A stretch of 64,000 nt of DNA from Pseudomonas congelans (GTDB lineage Bacteria; Pseudomonadota; Gammaproteobacteria; Pseudomonadales; Pseudomonadaceae): assembly GCF_900103225.1 (NCBI RefSeq), contig NZ_FNJH01000011.1:98257-162256 (forward strand), given 5' to 3'. Position 1 is the first letter of the stretch; each line of letters opens with the position of its first letter. The notes beneath the pieces are model-generated. The model saw only the letters and a program-made list of their open reading frames with translations. It made no database searches and was not told where the DNA came from. Both the position numbers and the translations under genes were made by a program. Positions 24,494 to 33,967 of this stretch are shown here, piece by piece.

Positions 24494-25485
24494 GCCTCGT
24501 GTATACGTTGTTTGAAGGCCCTGACAATAGCGTGCACGCCGGGCTGGTAATCGTCCTTCTCGATAGCGGCCATGACCAGCTGCAGGGCCTTGTCGGCGAT
24601 CAACTGGTGTTGCTGGGCCATGGCATTGACGGGCAGCGGCAGAAAATCGAGCAATTGCGTATCGCCGAAGGTGCCCAGATGCAGTGGGGTCGATTGCAAT
24701 GCCTGACTTTGCAGCACATCGAATACGCCTTGCAGCAGCACGTAGGACGTGGTGATCAACGCGTCCGGAAAATGCCCTTGGCGCTGTAGCATCTCGGTCA
24801 TCAAACGCTGACCACACTGGCGGCTGAACGCTTCGCCGTGCTCGATGATGGTGGTTCCGGCAAACCCGTCGAGTGCGTGTTTGAAGCCTGCGGCGCGCGC
24901 GCAGCTGATGCTCAGCTCAGGACGTGCACCGATCAGGGCAATGTGGCGCGGTCGGGTTTGCAGGAGGCTGTGGGTCAGTTGCAGGCAGGCGTCATGGTCG
25001 TCGCTGACCACCGAGCAGAAAAACTCGGGATTCATTTCCCGGTCAATGGCGATGATCGGCGTGCCCTTGAGCTGTAATTCCCGATAGCTGTCGTCACTGG
25101 TCGGCAGGCAACTGGCGACCAGCAGCGCATCGCAACGGCGTGCCTTGAACAGCTGCAATAGCTGCAGCTCGCTGGCAGGGTCGTCATCGGAGCTGGCGAT
25201 CAGCAGTTGATAACCGAGGCTGCGCGCGCCTTGCTCGAGCAATTTGGCGATGCGCGCATAGCTGGGGTTTTCCAGGTCGGGCAGGATAAAGCCCAGTGTT
25301 TTGCTATGGCGGCTGCGCAGGCCCGCCGCTTGCGGGTTGGGTCGGAAGTCGTGCTGCTCGACCACGGCTTTGACACGTTCGACCGTTGCCGGGCTGATGC
25401 GCTGTTTTTCGGCCTTGCCATTGATCACGTAACTGGCCGTAGTGACAGAAACACCTGCCAGACGTGCGATATCGCTAAGTTTCAC
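24490..25485 (-). CDS. cra: LacI-family fructose regulator Cra/FruR
   Basis: A 331-residue LacI-type repressor. The helix-turn-helix is MKLSDIARLAGVSVTTASYV with the hinge VERVKAVVEQHDFRPN; the periplasmic-binding-protein-like sensor starts KTLGFILPDLENPSYARIA. In P. putida this protein binds fructose 1-phosphate and represses the fru operon. It is divergent from fruB, and a matching operator (25676-25687) lies between them. It shares a coupled transcript with the tatD-like gene. Confidence 0.95.
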   Translation of the reverse strand: MKLSDIARLAGVSVTTASYVINGKAEKQRISPATVERVKAVVEQHDFRPNPQAAGLRSRHSKTLGFILPDLENPSYARIAKLLEQGARSLGYQLLIASSDDDPASELQLLQLFKARRCDALLVASCLPTSDDSYRELQLKGTPIIAIDREMNPEFFCSVVSDDHDACLQLTHSLLQTRPRHIALIGARPELSISCARAAGFKHALDGFAGTTIIEHGEAFSRQCGQRLMTEMLQRQGHFPDALITTSYVLLQGVFDVLQSQALQSTPLHLGTFGDTQLLDFLPLPVNAMAQQHQLIADKALQLVMAAIEKDDYQPGVHAIVRAFKQRIHEA

Positions 25486-25675
25486 CCCGGAATTTCCTTT
25501 TATTAGGTACGCGGCTCAGGACAATCGAGTTATTTTTTTCATGGCGCTGATCTTTACACCAGACCGTAGGAAATTCCCAAGTACTTCAAGTATTTTGGGA
25601 AGTGTCCCACAGTGATCGGACCGACCGGGCTTCAATGAAACCCCAGAATCGAGTAACGTGCCGGGCAATTCTAGA

Positions 25676-25687
25676 TTAAACGATTCA
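25676..25687. promoter_or_regulatory. Cra (FruR) operator
   Basis: TTAAACGATTCA differs by one base from the P. putida Cra site TTAAACGTTTCA that I know from published work. It lies 165 bases before the fruB start and about 190 bases from the cra start, so it could serve both promoters. Confidence 0.8.
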
Positions 25688-25713
25688 GCACGCCTGTTGT
25701 CTGCTGCAATCGA

Positions 25714-25761
25714 GATGAAAGTGATGTCCGATACGATGCTCGGACAGATATCACCTTCATC
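25714..25761 (+). promoter_or_regulatory. Long imperfect hairpin in the fruB leader
   Basis: GATGAAAGTGATGTCCGA (25714-25731) pairs with TCGGAC (25740-25745) and ATCACCTTCATC (25750-25761): 6 perfect pairs, then an AGAT bulge, then 11 of 12 pairs. The stem closes on an 8-base loop. It has no T-run after it, so it is not an ordinary terminator. It may be a second operator or an mRNA leader structure. Confidence 0.7.
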
Positions 25762-25840
25762 CCCCCTAAGCTGTCGATCACATGATCGCCATTAAAACAA
25801 GAATCAGGTGGCGCCTTGGCGCTGCACAGGAGTCAAGGCA

Positions 25841-28711
25841 ATGCTCGAACTCACTCTGGAGCAAATATCCATGGCCCAGTCGGCTGTGGATAAAACTGCC
25901 GCACTTAAGCTGATTGCCGACCACCTGGTCGCTGATGGTCTGGTTGCCGAGGGCTACCTCACCGGGCTGATGAACCGTGAGCAGCAAGGCTCGACCTTCC
26001 TCGGTCAGGGCATCGCCATCCCACACGGTACACCCGAGACCCGCGACCTGGTGTTTACCACCGGCGTACGTCTGATGCAGTTCCCCGAAGGGGTGGACTG
26101 GGGCGACGGACAAATGGTTTACCTGGCGATTGGTATTGCTGCCAAATCCGACGAGCACTTGCGCCTGCTGCAACTGCTGACTCGCGCACTGGGCGAAGAG
26201 GATCTTGGCCAGGCGCTGCGCGAAGCGAAGACCCCGGAAGACCTGCTCAAGCTATTGCAGGGCGCTCCGCAGGAACTGGCGCTCGACGCACAGATGATCA
26301 GCCTCGGCGTATCAGCCGACGATTTTGAAGAACTGGTCTGGCGCGGCGCACGCCTGTTGCGCAAGGCCGACTGCGTGAGTAACGGATTTGCCGCCGTGCT
26401 CCAGCAAGTGGAAGCGTTGTCGCTGGGTGATGGCCTCTGGTGGCTGCACAGCGAGCAAACCGTCAAGCGTCCCGGTCTGGCGTTCGTCACCCCCGACAAA
26501 CCGATGCGCTATCTGGGCCAGCCGCTGACCGGTCTGTTCTGCCTGGCCAGCCTCGGTGAGGCGCATCAGGCGCTGCTCGAGCGTCTCTGCCTGTTGCTGA
26601 TCGAAGGCCGTGGCCACGAGTTGGGTCACGCCACCAACAGTCGCGCCGTGCTCGAAGCGCTGGGCGGCGAACTGCCAGCCGAGTGGCCGACCCGGCAGAT
26701 TCAATTGGCCAACGCCCATGGCCTGCACGCCCGCCCGGCGAAGATACTGGCGCAGTTGGCCAAGGAGTTTGACGGCGAGATCCGCATGCGCGTGCTGGAA
26801 ACCGGCGAAGCTGCCGTGTCGGCCAAGAGCCTGAGCAAGCTGCTCAGCCTCGGCGCCCGCCGTGGTCAGACGCTGGAATTCATTGCCGAGCCGAGCATCG
26901 CCGACGACGCGCTGCCAGCGCTGATCGCGGCCGTGGAGCAAGGTCTGGGCGAGGAAGTCGAACCCTTGCCCGCCGTCTCGCCGACCGAGGCTGCGCCAAC
27001 GCCGGCCCCGGCTGCGGCCAAACCGCTCAGCGCTCCGCCAGCCGGTAGCGTGTTGCAGGCCGTGCCTGCTTCACCGGGCATTGCCATGGGGCCGGCCCAC
27101 GTTCAAGTGCTGCAAAGCTTCGATTATCCCCAGCGTGGCGAGTCGGTGGCTGCCGAGCGCGAGCGCCTGCACAAGGCGATCGGCGAGGTGCGCAGCGATA
27201 TCGAAAACCTCATTCAGCGCAGCAAGTCCAAGGCCATCCGGGAAATCTTCATCACCCACCAGGAGATGCTCGAAGACCCGGAACTGACCAGCGAAGTCGA
27301 AGCGCGCCTCAACAACGATGAAAGCGCGGCTGCGGCCTGGGCCACGGTTATCGAGACCGCTGCCGTTCAGCAGGAGCAACTGCAGGACGCACTGCTGGCC
27401 GAGCGCGCCGCGGACCTGCGTGATGTCGGGCGCCGCGTGCTGGCGCAGATCTGTGGCGTCGAAACCGTTGCGGCCCCGGACGAACCCTACATTCTGGTGA
27501 TGGATGAAGTTGGCCCGTCCGACGTTGCCCGTCTCGACCCGGCACAGGTCGCCGGCATTCTTACCGCGCGTGGCGGTGCCACGGCGCACAGTGCCATCGT
27601 GGCGCGTGCACTGGGCATTCCTGCGCTGGTAGGTGCCGGCGACGAAGTGCTGCTGCTCAAGCCTGGCACCGTACTGCTGCTCGACAGCCAGCGCGGACGG
27701 CTGACCGTCGCGCCTGACGAAGCGACCTTGCAGCGTGCCGTTCAGGACCGTGACGCGCGTGAGCAACGTCTCAAGGCGGCCGCCGAAGCGCGCATGGAGC
27801 CTGCTGTGACGCGTGATGGTCATGCCGTCGAAGTCTTCGCCAATATCGGCGACAGCACCGGCACACCGGCCGCCGTCGAGCAGGGCGCGGAAGGCGTCGG
27901 CCTGCTGCGCACCGAGCTGTTGTTCATGGCGCATTCCCAGGCGCCGGATGAAGCCACGCAGGAAGCTGAATACCGCCGCGTGCTGACCGATCTGGGCGGG
28001 CGTCCGCTGGTGGTGCGCACGCTGGATGTCGGTGGCGACAAGCCGCTGCCTTACTGGCCGATCGCCAAAGAGGAAAACCCGTTCCTCGGCGTCCGCGGTA
28101 TCCGTCTTACCCTGCAGCGACCGGACGTCATGGAAAGCCAGCTTCGTGCCCTGTTGCGTTCGGCAGACAGTGGCCCGCTGCGCATCATGTTCCCGATGAT
28201 CGGCACGCTTGAAGAGTGGCGTCAGGCGCGGGACATGACCCAGCGCCTGCGCGAGGAAATTCCGGTCAGCGACCTGCAACTGGGGATCATGATTGAGGTG
28301 CCATCGGCTGCGCTGATCGCCCCGGTGCTGGCGAAGGAAGTGGACTTCTTCAGTATCGGCACCAATGACCTGACGCAATACACCATGGCCATCGACCGCG
28401 GCCACCCGACACTGTCGGCCCAGGCTGACGGGCTGCACCCGTCGGTGCTGCAACTGATCGACATGACCGTACGTGCTGCGCATGCCAACGGCAAATGGGT
28501 GGGCGTGTGCGGCGAACTGGCTGCAGACCCGCTGGCAGTGCCGATTCTGGTCGGTCTGGGCGTGGATGAATTGAGTGTCTCGGCGCGCAGCATTGGCGAG
28601 GTCAAGGCCTGCGTGCGTGAACTGACCCTGAGCAGCGCTCGGGAACTGGCGCAGAATGCGCTGACGGCGGGCAGCGCCGCCGAAGTCCGCGCGCTTGTGG
28701 AGGCTGTGTAA
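25841..28711 (+). CDS. fruB: Fructose PTS multiphosphoryl transfer protein (EIIA-HPr-EI)
   Basis: A 956-residue fusion that carries phosphate from PEP to the fructose permease. Domain EIIA-Fru has its active His62 in GIAIPHGTPETRD; the HPr domain has His296 in NAHGLHARPAKIL; a Pro/Ala-rich linker (about 370-405) precedes enzyme I with the phospho-His583 in GGATAHSAIVARAL and the PEP-binding LLRTELLFM and FFSIGTNDLTQYTM. The ATG at 25841 is chosen for AGGAGT 7 bases upstream. The stop overlaps the fruK start as TAATG. Because all three soluble PTS steps are in one chain, fructose uptake does not need a separate HPr/EI. Confidence 0.97.
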   Translation: MLELTLEQISMAQSAVDKTAALKLIADHLVADGLVAEGYLTGLMNREQQGSTFLGQGIAIPHGTPETRDLVFTTGVRLMQFPEGVDWGDGQMVYLAIGIAAKSDEHLRLLQLLTRALGEEDLGQALREAKTPEDLLKLLQGAPQELALDAQMISLGVSADDFEELVWRGARLLRKADCVSNGFAAVLQQVEALSLGDGLWWLHSEQTVKRPGLAFVTPDKPMRYLGQPLTGLFCLASLGEAHQALLERLCLLLIEGRGHELGHATNSRAVLEALGGELPAEWPTRQIQLANAHGLHARPAKILAQLAKEFDGEIRMRVLETGEAAVSAKSLSKLLSLGARRGQTLEFIAEPSIADDALPALIAAVEQGLGEEVEPLPAVSPTEAAPTPAPAAAKPLSAPPAGSVLQAVPASPGIAMGPAHVQVLQSFDYPQRGESVAAERERLHKAIGEVRSDIENLIQRSKSKAIREIFITHQEMLEDPELTSEVEARLNNDESAAAAWATVIETAAVQQEQLQDALLAERAADLRDVGRRVLAQICGVETVAAPDEPYILVMDEVGPSDVARLDPAQVAGILTARGGATAHSAIVARALGIPALVGAGDEVLLLKPGTVLLLDSQRGRLTVAPDEATLQRAVQDRDAREQRLKAAAEARMEPAVTRDGHAVEVFANIGDSTGTPAAVEQGAEGVGLLRTELLFMAHSQAPDEATQEAEYRRVLTDLGGRPLVVRTLDVGGDKPLPYWPIAKEENPFLGVRGIRLTLQRPDVMESQLRALLRSADSGPLRIMFPMIGTLEEWRQARDMTQRLREEIPVSDLQLGIMIEVPSAALIAPVLAKEVDFFSIGTNDLTQYTMAIDRGHPTLSAQADGLHPSVLQLIDMTVRAAHANGKWVGVCGELAADPLAVPILVGLGVDELSVSARSIGEVKACVRELTLSSARELAQNALTAGSAAEVRALVEAV

Positions 28712-29652
28712 TGGCGAAGATTCTTACCCTGACCATGAACCCGGCGCTGGACCTGACTGTGCAGTTGGGGCAGTTGGAGCTGGGCCAGGTCAACCGCAGC
28801 ACGGCGATGCTCACTCACGCCGCGGGCAAGGGCCTGAATGTGGCGCAGGTGCTGGCTGACCTGGGCCATGACCTGACCGTTGCCGGCTTTCTCGGTGTCG
28901 ACAATCCGCAAGCGTTCGAAGCATTGTTCGAGCGTCGTCAGTTCGTCGACGAGTTTGTCCGGGTGCCGGGCGAAACGCGCAGCAATATCAAGCTGGCCGA
29001 AGGCAGTGGGCGTATCACCGACCTGAACGGCCCCGGGCCACAGGTCAGTGAAGAGGCGCAGCAAGCGCTGTTCACCCGCGTCGAACAGATCGCCCAGGGT
29101 TTCGACGTGGTGGTCGTGGCGGGCAGTCTGCCGCGCGGCGTCACCCCGGAGTGGCTGCAAAAACTGCTGCTGATGCTCAAGGACCTCGGTCTGAAAGTGG
29201 CGCTGGACAGCAGTGGTCTGGCCTTGCGTGCCGGTCTGAAGGCCGGGCCCTGGCTGATTAAACCCAATACCGAAGAGCTGGCTGATGCCCTTGACGCACC
29301 GATCATCTCTATCGCTGCGCAAGCCGAGGCGGCTGCGCGTCTGCAGGCGCAGGGCATCGAGCACGTGGTGATCTCGCAAGGCTCCGAAGGCGTGCACTGG
29401 TTCAGCCCGAGCGTGGCGCTGCACTCACTGCCGCCCAAGGTCACGGTGGCCAGTACGGTAGGTGCTGGCGACTCGCTGCTGGCAGGCATGGTGCATGGCT
29501 TGATCAGTGGTCAAGAGCCGCACAAGACCTTGCGCACTGCCACAGCGATCGCCGCCATGGCGGTGACCCAGATCGGTTTCGGTATCACCGATGCCGCGCA
29601 ACTCAAACGGCTTGAAGGCGGCGTCACTGTACGCAGCCTTTCAGAACAATAA
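28711..29652 (+). CDS. fruK: 1-phosphofructokinase
   Basis: A 313-residue PfkB-family kinase that makes fructose 1,6-bisphosphate from the fructose 1-phosphate delivered by the PTS. Substrate motif TMNPALDLTVQLGQLELG and AGKGLNVAQVLADLG lie at the N-terminus; the catalytic signature STVGAGDSLLAGM holds the base Asp. It lies between fruB (1-base overlap) and fruA (12 bases). By using up fructose 1-phosphate it also removes the Cra inducer. Confidence 0.96.
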   Translation: MAKILTLTMNPALDLTVQLGQLELGQVNRSTAMLTHAAGKGLNVAQVLADLGHDLTVAGFLGVDNPQAFEALFERRQFVDEFVRVPGETRSNIKLAEGSGRITDLNGPGPQVSEEAQQALFTRVEQIAQGFDVVVVAGSLPRGVTPEWLQKLLLMLKDLGLKVALDSSGLALRAGLKAGPWLIKPNTEELADALDAPIISIAAQAEAAARLQAQGIEHVVISQGSEGVHWFSPSVALHSLPPKVTVASTVGAGDSLLAGMVHGLISGQEPHKTLRTATAIAAMAVTQIGFGITDAAQLKRLEGGVTVRSLSEQ

Positions 29653-29664
29653 GAGAGGATCGTC

Positions 29665-31407
29665 ATGAAGTTAGCCATAGTTACGGCCTGCCCGAACGGC
29701 AAGGTCAGCAGCGTACTCAGCGCACGATTGCTCGAAGCGGCGGCCCTGCGCCAGGGCTGGGAAACCAGCGTCGAAATCATCGACCCCAACAAGGCCGATC
29801 AACAATTGTCCGCCCAGGACATCGAAGCCGCCGATCTTGTTCTGGTGGTCAATACCGGTCCTGTGGACTTGAGCCGCTTTGTCGGCAAACGCCTGTTTCA
29901 GGATTCGCCTGCGCATGCCTTGCAGGATGTCGACAGTTTTCTGCAGCGCGCCGAGCGAGACGCGCAGGTTCATGCAGCGTCCGAAGCAGCGGCGCCTCAG
30001 GTTAGCGGTAGCACGGGCGCGCAACCGCGCATCGTTGCGATCACCGCTTGTCCGACCGGTGTCGCGCACACGTTCATGGCTGCCGAAGCGATCCAGCAGG
30101 CTGCCAAGCGTCTGAACTACGACCTGCAAGTCGAAACCCAGGGCTCGGTAGGGGCGCGCAACCCGCTCAGCGCCAAGGCTATCGCCGATGCCGACGTGGT
30201 GCTGCTGGCGGCGGATATCGAAGTCAACACCGACCGCTTTGCCGGCAAGAAGATCTACCGTTGCGGCACCGGGATCGCGCTCAAGCAGTCCGAGGCAACT
30301 CTGAAAAAAGCCCTCGCGGAAGGGCAGGTGGAATCCGATGAGGCCGCCGCCAAGTCACCTGCCAGACAGGAGAAAGCGGGCGTCTATAAACACTTGCTGA
30401 CCGGCGTGTCGTTCATGCTGCCGATGGTCGTGGCGGGCGGGCTGTTGATCGCTCTTTCCTTCGTGTTCGGTATCACCGCGTTCAAGGAGCCTGGCACGCT
30501 GGCCGCAGCGCTGATGCAGATCGGTGGGGAAGCGGCGTTCAAACTGATGGTGCCGTTGCTGGCCGGTTACATCGCCTACTCGATTGCCGACCGTCCGGGG
30601 CTGGCACCCGGCATGATCGGTGGTCTGCTGGCGAGTACGCTGGGTGCAGGGTTCATTGGCGGTATCGTTGCAGGCTTTCTGGCCGGTTACAGTGCTGCCG
30701 CGATCAACCGCTACGCGCGTCTGCCTGCGAGCGTCGAAGCGCTCAAGCCGATTCTGATCATCCCGCTGCTGTCGAGCCTGTTCACCGGTCTGGTGATGAT
30801 CTACGTGGTCGGCAAGCCGGTTGCCGGGATGCTCGAAGCGTTGACGCACTTCCTCGACAGCATGGGCACCACCAACGCGATCCTGTTGGGCGTGGTGCTG
30901 GGCGCGATGATGTGCGTCGACCTCGGTGGGCCGATCAACAAGGCCTCCTATGCGTTCTCGGTCGGTTTGCTGGCGTCTCAGAGCTATGCGCCGATGGCCA
31001 CCGCCATGGCTGCCGGCATGGTGCCACCCATCGGTATGGGCATCGCCACGATTCTGGCTCGCCGCAAGTTCGCCCAAAGTGAGCGTGAAGCAGGCAAGGC
31101 GGCGTTCGTGCTGGGGCTGTGCTTCATCTCGGAAGGTGCCATTCCCTTCGCTGCCAAGGACCCGTTGCGGGTGATTCCGGCCAGTGTCGTGGGGGGGGCG
31201 CTGACCGGTGCGCTGTCGATGTACTTCGGCTGCAAGCTGATGGCACCGCATGGCGGCTTGTTCGTGATGCTGATTCCCAACGCGATCAACCATGCGCTGC
31301 TTTATCTGGTGGCGATCATCGCCGGCAGTGTGCTGACCGGCGTGATCTACGCGCTGATCAAGCGTCCGGAGCCTGCTGACATGGAAGTGGCTCCCGCAGC
31401 CGCCTGA
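29665..31407 (+). CDS. fruA: Fructose-specific PTS EIIB'BC permease
   Basis: A 580-residue inner-membrane transporter. An N-terminal IIB-like domain (IVTACPNGKVSS) is followed by the functional IIB domain with Cys129 in ITACPTGVAHTFM, which is the phosphorylated residue. The C-terminal two thirds is the IIC channel, with many membrane segments (SFMLPMVVAGGLLIALSFV onward) and the conserved GAIPFAAKDPLRVIP stretch. It phosphorylates fructose to fructose 1-phosphate during uptake, taking phosphate from FruB. It is last in fruB-fruK-fruA and is followed by a hairpin terminator. Confidence 0.97.
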   Translation: MKLAIVTACPNGKVSSVLSARLLEAAALRQGWETSVEIIDPNKADQQLSAQDIEAADLVLVVNTGPVDLSRFVGKRLFQDSPAHALQDVDSFLQRAERDAQVHAASEAAAPQVSGSTGAQPRIVAITACPTGVAHTFMAAEAIQQAAKRLNYDLQVETQGSVGARNPLSAKAIADADVVLLAADIEVNTDRFAGKKIYRCGTGIALKQSEATLKKALAEGQVESDEAAAKSPARQEKAGVYKHLLTGVSFMLPMVVAGGLLIALSFVFGITAFKEPGTLAAALMQIGGEAAFKLMVPLLAGYIAYSIADRPGLAPGMIGGLLASTLGAGFIGGIVAGFLAGYSAAAINRYARLPASVEALKPILIIPLLSSLFTGLVMIYVVGKPVAGMLEALTHFLDSMGTTNAILLGVVLGAMMCVDLGGPINKASYAFSVGLLASQSYAPMATAMAAGMVPPIGMGIATILARRKFAQSEREAGKAAFVLGLCFISEGAIPFAAKDPLRVIPASVVGGALTGALSMYFGCKLMAPHGGLFVMLIPNAINHALLYLVAIIAGSVLTGVIYALIKRPEPADMEVAPAAA

Positions 31408-31413
31408 TGATGC

Positions 31414-31437
31414 AAGGCGCGGGCTGACCCGCGCCTT
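31414..31437. terminator. Bidirectional hairpin between fruA and the thiolase gene
   Basis: AAGGCGCGGG (31414-31423), loop CTGA, CCCGCGCCTT (31428-31437): ten perfect pairs between two convergent genes. T-runs are poor on both strands, but the position and stem support a shared terminator. Confidence 0.65.
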
Positions 31438-31446
31438 CTGCCTGCC

Positions 31447-32625
31447 CTAGCGCTCCAGCGCCAGGGCAACCCCCTGACCACCACCGATGCACAGCGTGGC
31501 CAGGCCCTTCTTCACATCGCGCCTGATCATCTCGTGCAGCAGTGTCACCAGCACGCGGCAGCCCGACGCGCCAATCGGGTGGCCAAGGGCGATAGCGCCA
31601 CCATTCACGTTGAGCTTTTGCGGATCCAGCCCCAGCTCCTTGCCGACCGACAGGGACTGTGCGGCAAAGGCTTCGTTGGCTTCGATCAGGTCCAGTTCGG
31701 CCAGCGACCAGCCAGCCTTGTCCAGGCAGCGACGTGTGGCACTGACCGGTCCGATGCCCATGATCGCCGGGTCGACACCGGCGTTGGCATAAGCGGCAAT
31801 GCGCGCCAGCACCGGCAAGCCCAGTTGCTCGGCCTTGGCGGCGCTCATCAGCATCACGGCGGCAGCCCCGTCGTTCAGCGACGAAGCATTGCCGGCGGTG
31901 ACCGTGCCGTCCTTTTTGAAGGCGGGCTTGAGCTTGGCCAGGGTCTCGGCGGTGGTGCCGGCGCGGGGCTGCTCGTCTGTTGCAAACGACAGCGGATCAC
32001 CCTTGCGCTGCGGGATCAGGATCGGGGTGATCTCATCGACGAAACGTCCGGCTTCAATCGCAGCCAGCGCCTTTTGCTGAGACAACGCGGCGAACTGATC
32101 CTGGGCCTCACGGCTGATGTCGTACTGCTGCGCGAGGTTCTCGGCGGTGATGCCCATGTGGTAATCGTTGAACGCATCCCACAGACCGTCGGTGATCATC
32201 GTATCCACCATGCTGGCGTGGCCCATGCGCAATCCGGTGCGTGCGCCCGGCAGCACATAGTTGGACAGACTCATGTTTTCCTGGCCACCGGCGATGATGA
32301 TCTCGGCGTCGCCGCAGCGGATCGCCTGGGTCGCCAGGTGCAGGGCCTTGAGGCCAGAGCCGCAGACCTTGTTGAGGGTCATGGCCGGTACCGAGAAGGG
32401 CAGGCCGGCCTTGATGGCTGCCTGCCGCGCGGGGTTCTGACCAGCGCCTGCGGTCAGCACCTGACCCATGATGACTTCATCGACCTGCGCGCCGTCTATG
32501 CCGGTGCGGGCAAGCAGTTGACGAATGACCGCTGCGCCGAGGTCGACTGCGGATACAGTGGCCAGTGAGCCCTGAAAACTGCCCACGGCGGTACGGGTGG
32601 CGGCGACGATAACGACGTCGTGCAT
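31447..32625 (-). CDS. atoB: Acetyl-CoA acetyltransferase (thiolase)
   Basis: A 392-residue biosynthetic-type thiolase that condenses two acetyl-CoA to acetoacetyl-CoA, or the reverse. The nucleophile Cys is in LNKVCGSGLKALHLA; the His of NVNGGAIALGHPIGASG and the second Cys of LCIGGGQG complete the active site. The start MHDVVIVAATRTAVG at 32625 has GAGGA 8 bases upstream; the frame extends 5 codons further. It is convergent with fruA and stands alone here, without CoA-transferase genes, so its pathway (ketone bodies, branched acids or polyhydroxyalkanoate) is uncertain. Confidence 0.93.
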   Translation of the reverse strand: MHDVVIVAATRTAVGSFQGSLATVSAVDLGAAVIRQLLARTGIDGAQVDEVIMGQVLTAGAGQNPARQAAIKAGLPFSVPAMTLNKVCGSGLKALHLATQAIRCGDAEIIIAGGQENMSLSNYVLPGARTGLRMGHASMVDTMITDGLWDAFNDYHMGITAENLAQQYDISREAQDQFAALSQQKALAAIEAGRFVDEITPILIPQRKGDPLSFATDEQPRAGTTAETLAKLKPAFKKDGTVTAGNASSLNDGAAAVMLMSAAKAEQLGLPVLARIAAYANAGVDPAIMGIGPVSATRRCLDKAGWSLAELDLIEANEAFAAQSLSVGKELGLDPQKLNVNGGAIALGHPIGASGCRVLVTLLHEMIRRDVKKGLATLCIGGGQGVALALER

Positions 32626-32732
32626 GGTGCTGATCCTCATTGTTATTGAGCGCTCATGGTGGCACAGATAGGCGGGCAGGTTCCAACCGTGAACCGCTCG
32701 GTCACGGTTTGCCGAAAACCTTCATGTCTCGT

Positions 32733-33599
32733 TCAAACGTCCATGCGGCGTCTGGCGCGTTGCGCCGATCCGTCGCGCACCGCCCAGCGCAGAATGGGCG
32801 CGGTGCTGTTGACGCCCAGACGGATTATTCGACGCGTGACGGAGCTTTGCGTGACGTCGAGCATTTCGCTGGCCCAGTCCGGCAGCAGATCGATACCGGC
32901 GCGCATCATCAGCACGCCAAACGGCTTGGCCAGCCAGTTGGGTGCCGGCGCATCGAGCAGCAGGCGCATTACTTCGCGGCTGCGCTGGTCACAGACCAGT
33001 TGACCACGAATGTCTGCCAGATAGTCAGCAATGGCCTGACGGGAGCGCGGCACGTTGCGGGCGCCGAGTCGCTCGGCAACCAGCGCTGTTTCAGCGTAGT
33101 ACGCGTCCTGATCGGCGAGCGGCATGTCCGGGTTGAGGTAGCGCATATGCGCTGCGAGAAAGCTGCTGACTTCGGCTACATGCACCCAGGTCAGCAAATC
33201 CGGATCGCTGGCGGAGTATGGCCGGCCATCGGGCGCAGTGCCGACGATGTTCAGGTGAATGTTGCGAACCTTGTCGATCAGCCAGTTGGCATCTCGCGTG
33301 GAGCCGTAGGTGGTACCGGACAGAAACTGCCCGGTACGCCGCAGGCGGCCAAGCATGTCCTGACGAAAGTTGGAGTGATCCCAGATGCCCGCCAGTGCCA
33401 ACGGGTGCAACGCCTGGAGCATCAATGCGCTGATACCGCCGACCAGCATGCTGGTGAAGTCGCCATGCACCTTCCAGCACACCGCCTGGGGACCAAACAG
33501 GCCAGGGTCGCCCTTGGGGCTTGCCAGATCCAGCTGACCCAGCGCCAGGCCGGTAAGGCTGATGACCTGGTTTTCGATGCGGGTACGGATGAATTCCAT
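32733..33599 (-). CDS. MpaB-like oxygenase family protein (DUF2236)
   Basis: A 288-residue protein of the DUF2236/MpaB family, related to a fungal membrane oxygenase and to the rubber-degrading latex-clearing proteins that bind heme b. Family landmarks: VCWKVHGDFTSMLVGGISAL, LMLQALHPLALAGIWDHSNF and TWVHVAEVSSFLAAHMRY, whose His residues are candidate heme or metal ligands. Substrate unknown. The frame starts 32 codons upstream inside a REP-type sequence; I chose MEFIRTRIENQVISLTG at 33599, which has GAG 6 bases upstream. An ATG at 33614 is the alternative. Confidence 0.82.
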   Translation of the reverse strand: MEFIRTRIENQVISLTGLALGQLDLASPKGDPGLFGPQAVCWKVHGDFTSMLVGGISALMLQALHPLALAGIWDHSNFRQDMLGRLRRTGQFLSGTTYGSTRDANWLIDKVRNIHLNIVGTAPDGRPYSASDPDLLTWVHVAEVSSFLAAHMRYLNPDMPLADQDAYYAETALVAERLGARNVPRSRQAIADYLADIRGQLVCDQRSREVMRLLLDAPAPNWLAKPFGVLMMRAGIDLLPDWASEMLDVTQSSVTRRIIRLGVNSTAPILRWAVRDGSAQRARRRMDV

Positions 33600-33659
33600 G
33601 TCGTGCTCGTGCATCGGGGAGGGAAGTACGGCAAAGAGGCTTTTGTGGTAACCGACCGG

Positions 33660-33895
33660 GCGACCCTTCGCTTGCTTGCGAAAGGGCCGGTACATCCGCT
33701 AAAGATGTATCACCCGAAATAAAGCTTTCGCGAACAAGGAGAGCGTACATCCGCTGAAGATTTACAGGGCTTCTGCCCGCAGGGCGTGGGAGCGAACTTG
33801 TTCGCGAAAGGGCCTGTGCAGCCGCAGAAGTTTCTGTGCCTGACATAACGACTTCGCGAACAAGGCGGATCGCCGCCCCGGTCGCTCCTACAAAA
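33660..33895. repeat. REP-type palindromic repeats downstream of pgi
   Basis: The region holds several pieces of the pseudomonad REP word. GTGGGAGCGAACTTGTTCGCG lies near 33786. Its inverted counterpart begins at 33853 with TTCGCGAACAAGGCGG and ends in GGTCGCTCCTACA, giving a head-to-head pair. Partial copies occur at 33674 (TTGCGAAAGGGCC) and 33728 (TTCGCGAACAAGG). A short phrase (TACATCCGCT-AAGAT) is also repeated at 33692 and 33748. Confidence 0.85.
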
Positions 33896-33967
33896 GCCCC
33901 GTTTCCCCTACTCATCAAGACTTCTGCGTAACGCTGAGCGCAGAGCGTGGGAACGAGAGGGAAACAA

